Assembly: GCF_003687725.1 (NCBI RefSeq)
Contig: NZ_RDOJ01000013.1
Location: 244 to 64,243 of the forward strand
Origin: Faecalibacter macacae
GTDB taxonomy: Bacteria; Bacteroidota; Bacteroidia; Flavobacteriales; Weeksellaceae
Direction of reading: 5' to 3'
DNA length: 64,000 nucleotides
Below the pieces are notes generated by a model. It searched no databases. It saw only the letters and a list, made by a program, of their open reading frames with translations, and was not told where the DNA came from. This document shows positions 57,475-64,000 of the stretch, piece after piece. The position numbers and the translations under genes were made by a program. The stretch's first letter is position 1; the number at the start of each line of letters is the position of its first letter.

Positions 57475-58632
57475 ATGAAAAAAATAGGAATTATTGGTGG
57501 TGGAGCAATGGGATCCGGAATTGCGCAAGTTTTTGCACAAGCAGGTCATCCAGTTGTTTTATATGACACAAATCAAGACGCTTTAGATCGTTCAAAACAA
57601 AACTTAGCGAAGACTTTTGAGAAGTTAGTAGCGAAAGAAAAATATACAGCTGAAAAAGCACAAGAAATTCAAGATGCTATAGAATATGCATCAAATTTAG
57701 AAGCTTTTGCTTCAATTGATTTAATGATCGAAGCAATTATTGAAAACTTAGATATTAAAAAATCTGTTTTCAAACAAGTGGGAGAAATCGTTTCTGAAAA
57801 CTGTATTTTAGCTTCAAACACTTCATCTTTATCAATCGCATCAATTGCATCAGCTTGTACTAATCCAGAACGTGTTATTGGAATTCACTTTTTCAATCCT
57901 GCGCCATTAATGGCTTTGGTAGAAATTATTCCAGCAGTGCAAACACGCGAAGGTTTAGCTGAAGAAATTAAAGCATTAATACAATCTGTTGGTAAATTAC
58001 CTGTAATCACAAAAGATACACCTGGATTTATTGTAAACCGCGTGGCTCGTCCATTTTACAGTGAATCTATTCGTATTTTAGAAGAAGGTGTTGCAGATGC
58101 AGAAACAATTGATTTTGCGATGACTTCTTTAGGAGGTTTCCGTATGGGACCATTTGAGTTAATGGATTTTATTGGACATGATGTAAATTATCGTGTAACA
58201 GAATCGGTTTTTGAATCATTCTTTTATGATCCTCGTTTTAAACCATCTTTCTCTCAAAAACGTTTATTTGAAGCAGGATATTACGGACGTAAATCTGGTC
58301 GTGGATTTTATAACTACGCTGAAGGTGTAGAGAAAAAAGCACCGAATCAAGATCAAGCTTTATTAGAAAAAATCTATAAACGTGTTTTAGTAATGTTAAT
58401 TAACGAAGCTGCAGATGCTTTATTCTTGAACATTGCCAATCGCGAGGATTTAGATACAGCGATGACGAAAGGTGTTAACTATCCGAAAGGATTATTAAAA
58501 TGGGCAGATGAATACGGAATTGAAAACGTACAAAATGATTTAGATGAATTATATAATCATTACCACGAAGATCGTTACCGTTTGAGCCCTATTATCCGTA
58601 ATATGGTGAAAGAAAACAAAACATTCTACTAA
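57475..58632 (+). CDS. paaH: 3-hydroxyacyl-CoA dehydrogenase
   Basis: 385 aa. NAD-binding GGGAMGSGIAQVFAQAG, the catalytic His motif IGIHFFNPAPLMALVEI and the C-terminal domain with PGFIVNRVARPFY. Oxidises 3-hydroxyadipyl-CoA in the pathway. The start is 3 bp after the previous gene. Confidence 0.93.
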   Translation: MKKIGIIGGGAMGSGIAQVFAQAGHPVVLYDTNQDALDRSKQNLAKTFEKLVAKEKYTAEKAQEIQDAIEYASNLEAFASIDLMIEAIIENLDIKKSVFKQVGEIVSENCILASNTSSLSIASIASACTNPERVIGIHFFNPAPLMALVEIIPAVQTREGLAEEIKALIQSVGKLPVITKDTPGFIVNRVARPFYSESIRILEEGVADAETIDFAMTSLGGFRMGPFELMDFIGHDVNYRVTESVFESFFYDPRFKPSFSQKRLFEAGYYGRKSGRGFYNYAEGVEKKAPNQDQALLEKIYKRVLVMLINEAADALFLNIANREDLDTAMTKGVNYPKGLLKWADEYGIENVQNDLDELYNHYHEDRYRLSPIIRNMVKENKTFY

Positions 58633-58667
58633 ATATTATCAAAACCAGAACTTAAAATCACACAAAA

Positions 58668-59081
58668 ATGGAACCACAAAGATTATTACATGCAATGACA
58701 GCTAACGATAAATTTAGCGAATGGTTAGGTTTAGAAGTTCTTGAAGTAAGAGAAGGATACGCAAAATTACAAGCTAAAATTCGTCCAGAAATGATGAATG
58801 GCGTTGGCTCAGTTCACGGAGGTGTAACTTTTTCAATGGCTGATTCTGCTTTTGCTTTTTCTTGTAATATGTACAATAATATTTCTGTAGCCTTAGATGT
58901 TCATATTTCTTTTACGAAAGCTGGACGCGATGGAGATGTATTTACTATTGAATCTCAAGAAGTTTCTACAACTAAAAAAACAGGTATTTACGATATCAAA
59001 GTTACAAATCAAAACAACGAGTTAATTGCTTTATTTAAAGGAACTTGCTTTAGAACAGGTAAACCTTTGATTGAAGAATAA
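58668..59081 (+). CDS. paaI: Acyl-CoA thioesterase
   Basis: 137 aa hotdog fold, with NGVGSVHGGVTFSMADSAFA containing the catalytic HGG and Asp. PaaI relieves dead-end thioesters. The following gap 59082-59161 holds a repetitive AAAACTC sequence. Confidence 0.93.
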   Translation: MEPQRLLHAMTANDKFSEWLGLEVLEVREGYAKLQAKIRPEMMNGVGSVHGGVTFSMADSAFAFSCNMYNNISVALDVHISFTKAGRDGDVFTIESQEVSTTKKTGIYDIKVTNQNNELIALFKGTCFRTGKPLIEE

Positions 59082-59161
59082 TTTTCAGTTAAATGTTATG
59101 GGTTTTGAGTTCTGAGAATCAACTCAAAACTTAAAACTCAAAACTCAAAACTAAGTATAAA

Positions 59162-60367
59162 ATGAACCAAACATATATTATTGATGGAGTTAGAACTCCA
59201 ATCGGAAAATTAAAAGGAGGATTATCAGCTGTTCGTCCAGATGATATGGGAGCTATGGTAATTGCAGAATTATTAAAGAGAAATCCATCAATCGATCCAG
59301 CTGTATTTTATGATGTAATCTTCGGAAATGCAAACCAAGCAGGTGAGGATAACCGTAACATTGCACGTATGTCGGCTTTATTATCTGGTTTACCATACAC
59401 TGTGCCAGGTGAAACAGTAAACCGTTTATGTGCTTCTGGTTTATCTGCTGCAATTGCTGCTTCAAGAGCAATTCAGGTTGGTGATGCTCAATTAATGATT
59501 TCTGGTGGAGCTGAATCGATGACTCGAGCGCCTTTGGTAGTTTCAAAATCGGCTTCTCCTTTTGGTGGTGATGCACAGATTTACGATTCAACTTTCGGTT
59601 GGCGTTTTATCAATCCAAAAATGAAAGAAATGTGGGGCGTTGATGGAATGGGAAATACAGCAGAAAACTTAGCGGAACGTGATAATATTTCACGTGAAGA
59701 TCAAGATTTATTCGCTGTTTGGTCTCAACAAAAAACGGCAGCTGCTCAAGCAAATGGTCGTTTAGCAAAAGAAATTGTTGCAGTTGAAATTCCACAACGT
59801 AAAGGAAATCCAATCATTTTTGATACTGATGAATTTCCTAAAAACGATACAACATTAGAAATTTTATCAAAATTACGTCCAGCATTTAAAGCAGATGGAA
59901 CTGTTACTGCAGGTAATGCTTCAGGTTTAAATGATGGTGCGTCAGCAAATATCTTAGCTTCAGAACAAGCAATTAAAGATTTTGGATTAACGCCAATGGC
60001 AAGAATTGTTTCTTCTGGTGTTGCAGGTGTTGAGCCTCGTGTCATGGGAATCGGACCAGTTAATGCTTCTAAAATTGCTTTAGAAAAAGCTGGTTTAACA
60101 ATGAATGATATTGATGTGATTGAATTAAACGAAGCTTTTGCGGCTCAAGCTTTGGCTTGTACTCGTGCTTTTGGTTTAGCTGATAATGATCCTCGTATTA
60201 ATCCAAATGGTGGAGCGATTGCTTTAGGTCATCCACTTGGAATGTCAGGTTCTCGTATCTTAAATTCTGCAGCTTACGAATTACAAGCTACAGGAAAACG
60301 TTATGCATTAGTAACAATGTGTATTGGTTTAGGACAAGGATACGCAGTAGTAATTGAAAGAGCATAA
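59162..60367 (+). CDS. paaJ: 3-oxoadipyl-CoA thiolase
   Basis: 401 aa. Nucleophile Cys in VNRLCASGLSAA, GHPLGMSGSR with the base His, and the second Cys in TMCIGLGQGYA. Cleaves 3-oxoadipyl-CoA and the dehydro form to acetyl-CoA and succinyl-CoA. The N terminus TPIGKLKGGLSAVRPDDMGA is typical. Confidence 0.95.
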   Translation: MNQTYIIDGVRTPIGKLKGGLSAVRPDDMGAMVIAELLKRNPSIDPAVFYDVIFGNANQAGEDNRNIARMSALLSGLPYTVPGETVNRLCASGLSAAIAASRAIQVGDAQLMISGGAESMTRAPLVVSKSASPFGGDAQIYDSTFGWRFINPKMKEMWGVDGMGNTAENLAERDNISREDQDLFAVWSQQKTAAAQANGRLAKEIVAVEIPQRKGNPIIFDTDEFPKNDTTLEILSKLRPAFKADGTVTAGNASGLNDGASANILASEQAIKDFGLTPMARIVSSGVAGVEPRVMGIGPVNASKIALEKAGLTMNDIDVIELNEAFAAQALACTRAFGLADNDPRINPNGGAIALGHPLGMSGSRILNSAAYELQATGKRYALVTMCIGLGQGYAVVIERA

Positions 60368-60404
60368 AATTGATGTTAGTATTGAGAGGTTAGATTTTAG
60401 AGTC

Positions 60405-60480
60405 TAATGTCATCCAGAATTTATTTCAGGATCTCATAAACTTGATGTGATGATGAAACAAGTTCAACATGACTTTTAGA
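60405..60480. repeat. Intergenic REP-like repeat, copy 1
   Basis: The segment runs from TGTCATCCAGAATTTATTTC to AAGTTCAACATGACT. Its ends TGTCAT and ATGAC are inverted. It resembles the copy at 61147-61215, but is degenerate. The 154-bp gap 60368-60521 holds nothing else. Confidence 0.5.
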
Positions 60481-60521
60481 ATTCCTCAAATCTCAATACT
60501 AATTTCTCAAATTTAAAGAAT

Positions 60522-61115
60522 ATGATTTACGAATTTAAAGGTTATAAACCAGTAGTTCATCCAACCGCTTTTATTCATCCACAAGCAGTTGTTACAGGAA
60601 ATGTGATTATCGGTAAAGATGTTTACATCGGACCTGGATGTGCTTTACGTGGTGATTGGGGACAAATCATAATTGAAGATAATTGTAATGTACAAGAAAA
60701 TTGTACCATTCATATGTTTCCAGGAACGACGGTTCGTTTAAAAGAAAAAGCGCATATTGGTCACGGAGCAATTATTCATGGAGCTACAATTGGTCGCAAT
60801 TGCATGGTCGGAATGAATGCTGTTGTAATGGATAATGTAATTATTGAGGACGAATGTATAGTAGGTGCTTTGGCTTTTGTAAAAGCAGATACACATATTC
60901 CAACTCGTAGCGTTGTCGTTGGTAATCCTGCAAAAATCGTAAAACAAGTATCAGATCAAATGATCGAATGGAAGGATCAAGGAACACAACAATATATGCA
61001 ATTGCCAAGCGATTGCCATGATAGTTTAAAACCTTGTGAACCATTAACTGAAGTTCCGGATTATTATTACGAGTCGATGGCGAATAACTATAAGACTTGG
61101 AACGAAACGAAATAA
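60522..61115 (+). CDS. paaY: PaaY hexapeptide-repeat protein
   Basis: 197 aa. Left-handed beta-helix of gamma-carbonic-anhydrase type (NCTIHMFPGTTV, IGHGAIIHGATIGRNCMVG). PaaY is reported as a thioesterase for the pathway. Position between paaJ and paaZ is consistent. Confidence 0.92.
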   Translation: MIYEFKGYKPVVHPTAFIHPQAVVTGNVIIGKDVYIGPGCALRGDWGQIIIEDNCNVQENCTIHMFPGTTVRLKEKAHIGHGAIIHGATIGRNCMVGMNAVVMDNVIIEDECIVGALAFVKADTHIPTRSVVVGNPAKIVKQVSDQMIEWKDQGTQQYMQLPSDCHDSLKPCEPLTEVPDYYYESMANNYKTWNETK

Positions 61116-61146
61116 ACGTATTACGTTGTAGGTTTTAATTAGTACA

Positions 61147-61215
61147 TCATCCTGAACTTGTTTCAGGATCACATCAATAGAGTGAGATTCTGAGATAAAC
61201 TCAGAATGACAAAAA
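61147..61215. repeat. Intergenic REP-like repeat, copy 2
   Basis: Contains CATCCTGAACTTGTTTCAGG, which is self-complementary, and ATTCTGAG / CTCAGAAT with a 5-nt loop, ending in GAATGACA. The two stem-loops resemble dispersed repeats seen in flavobacterial genomes. The gap between paaY and paaZ (61116-61270) holds nothing else. Confidence 0.6.
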
Positions 61216-61270
61216 CTAATAACTTACTACTTATAACATAAAACTTTAAAAAACACAAACAACATAAAAA

Positions 61271-63322
61271 ATGGCTAAACAATTAGGAAATTATGCTTTA
61301 GGACAATGGACTAACGGTTCGTCTGAAGGGCAAATGTTATATAACGCGATTACGGGTGACGAAATTGCAACTGCATCATCAGCTGGTTTAGACTTTGGCG
61401 CGATGATGGATTATGCACGTACAGTTGGAGGTCCAACTTTACGTAAAATGACTTTCCAAGAAAGAGGATTAATGTTGAAAAAATTAGCATTATATTTAAT
61501 GGAAAGAAAAGAAGAATTCTACACAGTTTCTTGGGCAACTGGAGCAACACGTGCAGATTCATGGGTTGATATCGAAGGAGGAATTGGTAACTTATTTGCA
61601 AATGCATCGTTACGTCGTCAGTTCGGAGATCAACCATATTACGTTGAAGGAGAAACACACAAAATCTCTAAAAACGGAACATTCTTAGGAACACATATTT
61701 TAACACCAAAACGTGGTGTTGCTATTCATATCAATGCATTTAACTTCCCAGTTTGGGGAATGTTAGAAAAAATTGCAGTTAACTTTTTAGCGGGAGTTCC
61801 TGCAATTGTTAAACCTGCAACAATCACATCTTTCTTAACTGAAACAGTTGTTCGTGCGATTATCGAATCAGGTATTTTACCAGAAGGAGCATTACAATTG
61901 ATTTCAGGTTCAGCAAACGGAATCTTAGATTATGTAGAATCTGAAGATGTTGTAACATTTACAGGTTCAGCTTCAACAGGACAAATGTTAAAATCTCATC
62001 CAAGAATTGCTTCCGAAGGAGTTCCATTTAACTTGGAAGCAGATTCATTAAATGCTTGTGTATTAGGTGAAGATGTACAAGTTGGTTCTCCAGAATTTGA
62101 TATTTTTATCAAAGAGGTTACACGTGAGATGACGACTAAAGCGGGTCAGAAATGTACTGCAGTACGTCGTGCATTAGTTCCTTCTCATTTAGTAGAAGAT
62201 GTTCAAATTGCTTTAGGACAGCGTTTAGCTACAACTACAATTGGAGATCCAAATGTAGAAGGTGTTCGAATGGGAGCTTTAGCTGGTGCAGCACAAGTAA
62301 AAGAAGTGCGTGAGAAAGTTGAAGAATTAGCTAAATCGCAAGAAATCATTTTCGGAAACTTAGATAATTTCGAAGTAAAAGGTGCGGATAAAAACAAAGG
62401 TTCTTTCATTTCTCCAATTTTATTCTTAAACAACGATCCATTCAATAAAACGGATGTTCATAACATCGAAGCATTTGGACCAGTTTCTACAATTATTCCT
62501 TACAACGGAACGGCAGAAGCGGTTGAATTAGTTCGTATGGGTAAAGGATCTTTAGTTTGTTCTATCGTAACAGCAGATAATGATGTAGCGACAGAATTCG
62601 TATTAAACGCAGGTTCATTACACGGACGTATCGTAATTTTAGATGCAGAGTGTATTAAAGAATCTACAGGACACGGTTCACCATTACCATTATTAGTTCA
62701 CGGTGGTCCAGGTCGTGCCGGAGGTGGAGAAGAAATGGGAGGTAAACGAGGTGTATTACACTATATGCAACGTACAGCTTTACAAGGTTCGCCAAATAAA
62801 TTAACAGCTGTTACTCAACAATATCAATACGGTGCAGATTACATTGAAGAAGATAAACATCCATTCGCAAAACACTTCGAAGAAGTAAAAATTGGTGATA
62901 CGTTAATTACAGCGAAACATACAATTCAACAATCAGATATCAATGCTTTTGCGGCTTTATCTGGAGATAATTTCTATGCTCACGTTGATGCAACTTCATT
63001 AGAAGGAACAATTTTCGAAAGAAACGTTGCACACGGATATTATTTATTATCAAAAGCTGCAGGATTATTCGTTTTAGCGAAAAAAGGACCTGTTTTATTA
63101 AACTACGGTTTAGATGAATGTCGTTTCGTTAAACCAGTTTATCCAGGTTCTACAATTGGAGTTCGTTTTACTTGTAAAGAGAAAATCGATCAAGAGAAAA
63201 AAGACGAAAACGATATCGCAAAAGGTATTGTTCGTTGGTTAGTAGATATCTACGATGAAACTGGAGAAACAGTTGGTATTGCAACAATTTTAACAATGGT
63301 TAAAAAATTAAATCAAGACTAA
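61271..63322 (+). CDS. paaZ: Bifunctional oxepin-CoA hydrolase / semialdehyde dehydrogenase
   Basis: 683 aa (E. coli 681). The N-terminal aldehyde dehydrogenase (about 1-520) has active-site Cys in AGQKCTAVRRAL. The C-terminal MaoC hydratase (about 540-683) has the catalytic pair in FAALSGDNFYAH. It opens the oxepin ring and oxidises the resulting aldehyde. Confidence 0.95.
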   Translation: MAKQLGNYALGQWTNGSSEGQMLYNAITGDEIATASSAGLDFGAMMDYARTVGGPTLRKMTFQERGLMLKKLALYLMERKEEFYTVSWATGATRADSWVDIEGGIGNLFANASLRRQFGDQPYYVEGETHKISKNGTFLGTHILTPKRGVAIHINAFNFPVWGMLEKIAVNFLAGVPAIVKPATITSFLTETVVRAIIESGILPEGALQLISGSANGILDYVESEDVVTFTGSASTGQMLKSHPRIASEGVPFNLEADSLNACVLGEDVQVGSPEFDIFIKEVTREMTTKAGQKCTAVRRALVPSHLVEDVQIALGQRLATTTIGDPNVEGVRMGALAGAAQVKEVREKVEELAKSQEIIFGNLDNFEVKGADKNKGSFISPILFLNNDPFNKTDVHNIEAFGPVSTIIPYNGTAEAVELVRMGKGSLVCSIVTADNDVATEFVLNAGSLHGRIVILDAECIKESTGHGSPLPLLVHGGPGRAGGGEEMGGKRGVLHYMQRTALQGSPNKLTAVTQQYQYGADYIEEDKHPFAKHFEEVKIGDTLITAKHTIQQSDINAFAALSGDNFYAHVDATSLEGTIFERNVAHGYYLLSKAAGLFVLAKKGPVLLNYGLDECRFVKPVYPGSTIGVRFTCKEKIDQEKKDENDIAKGIVRWLVDIYDETGETVGIATILTMVKKLNQD

Positions 63323-63337
63323 TTTTATTAATTATTT

Positions 63338-63385
63338 AATGTGATAATTCGTTAATTAGCTAATTAATTATCAAATTATCACATT
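63338..63385. repeat. Large intergenic inverted repeat before paaF
   Basis: AATGTGATAATT (63338-63349) and AATTATCACATT (63374-63385) are perfect inverted arms around the palindrome TTAATTAGCTAATTAA (63352-63367). It lies between paaZ and paaF. It could be an mRNA-stabilising structure, a regulator site or a MITE-like repeat. Confidence 0.7.
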
Positions 63386-63406
63386 GTCACATTAACAAAT
63401 TATATA

Positions 63407-64000
63407 ATGGAAGCTTACGTAAAATCAGATATAGTAAACGGAATTGGTACAATTGAATTTTACCACTATCAAAGTAATTCAATGCCAGGTTCTCAATTAA
63501 GAAATTTAGCTACTGAAATTGAAAAATTAGGTAATAATGATGATGTTAAAGTTATCGTTTTAAAAAGTGCTGGTGATAGAACATTTTGTGCTGGTGCATC
63601 TTTTGACGAATTAATTTCAATCAAAGATCGTGAAACCGGATTAGAATTCTTTTCAGGATTTGCACATGTAATCAATGCAATCCGTAAAGCACCAAAATTT
63701 GTTTTAGCTCGTATTCAAGGTAGAGCAGTTGGAGGTGGAGTTGGAATTGCTTCTGCCGCAGATTATACTTTTGCAACAGAGTTTGCAGCAGTAAAATTAT
63801 CTGAATTAGCTGTAGGTATCGGACCATTTGTTGTTGGACCAGCAGTAGAGCGTAAAGTTGGAACTTCTGCTTTTACACATATGGCAATTAATGCAACAGA
63901 ATTCCAGTCTGCACAATGGGCGAAAGAAAAAGGTTTATATGCTGAAGTATTTGCTACTGCAGAAGAAATGGATGCATCTATTGCAACATTAGCAGGAAAA
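63407..64000 (+). CDS. paaF: Enoyl-CoA hydratase, partial (PaaF-like)
   Basis: ATG at 63407, at least 198 codons, running off the window. Crotonase signature TFCAGASFDEL and IQGRAVGGGVGIASAADYTF. ELAVGIGPFVVGP follows, where other hydratases have Glu/Asp-Gly-Gly. Hydrates 2,3-dehydroadipyl-CoA by position. Its open frame continues past 64000. Confidence 0.85.
   Translation, partial: MEAYVKSDIVNGIGTIEFYHYQSNSMPGSQLRNLATEIEKLGNNDDVKVIVLKSAGDRTFCAGASFDELISIKDRETGLEFFSGFAHVINAIRKAPKFVLARIQGRAVGGGVGIASAADYTFATEFAAVKLSELAVGIGPFVVGPAVERKVGTSAFTHMAINATEFQSAQWAKEKGLYAEVFATAEEMDASIATLAGK

Overview
The window is AT-rich DNA from a Bacteroidota bacterium, most likely Flavobacteriales and possibly Weeksellaceae/Empedobacter-like. 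The evidence is the TAnnTTTG promoter elements, a type II-C style CRISPR array (47-bp repeats, 30-bp spacers), a flavobacterial-type phenylacetate operon and low-GC codon use. The genus is inference.

Bases 1-192 and 38951-39456 are two halves of one CRISPR array. They are split inside a repeat by a complete-looking 38.8-kb Mu-like transposable prophage (193-38950). The split repeat carries a 5-bp target duplication (GTAAT at 188-192 and 38951-38955). Both prophage ends carry copies of a transposase-site-like motif, AACGAAA(A/T)GTAYA. The prophage has a LexA-like S24 repressor facing a small DNA-binding protein, then MuA (DDE transposase), MuB (AAA+ ATPase), a run of small early genes including a RecA-like ATPase, a DUF3164-like protein, a GemA-like protein, a DNA methylase and a DEDD exonuclease, and two cargo genes. 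The head genes for packaging, portal and MuF lie on the minus strand (19044 to 12621). The protease, capsid, contractile tail, baseplate and fibre genes lie on the plus strand (19180 to 35847). A lysis module (holin-like proteins, amidase, a spanin-like lipoprotein) and a Dam-type methylase broken by a stop codon follow. The tail chaperone gene has a textbook -1 frameshift heptamer (A AAA AAG), and a tRNA-like gene sits beside it. Seven intergenic segments and two coding segments carry TTTAAA-type hexamers phased every 10-11 bp. I know of no name for this signal.

Right of the array lie host genes: asnB, a DUF493 gene, tyrS, a DUF3748 gene, then aromatic-acid catabolism. tyrS is preceded by a promoter, a Tyr-containing 34-codon leader ORF, an intrinsic terminator and a competing antiterminator segment, which together look like classic attenuation. 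The catabolic block is a porin, an MHS-family transporter, E2 and fused E1 of a 2-oxoacid dehydrogenase, then paaK, a TetR regulator, paaE, paaABCD, paaG, paaH, paaI, paaJ, paaY, paaZ and the start of paaF, which runs off the window. Copies of an ACTAACA-NN-TGTTAGT palindrome stand before the porin, E2 and paaK genes. They probably mark the regulon of the TetR protein, linking uptake, a possible phenylpyruvate-to-phenylacetyl-CoA step and phenylacetyl-CoA breakdown.
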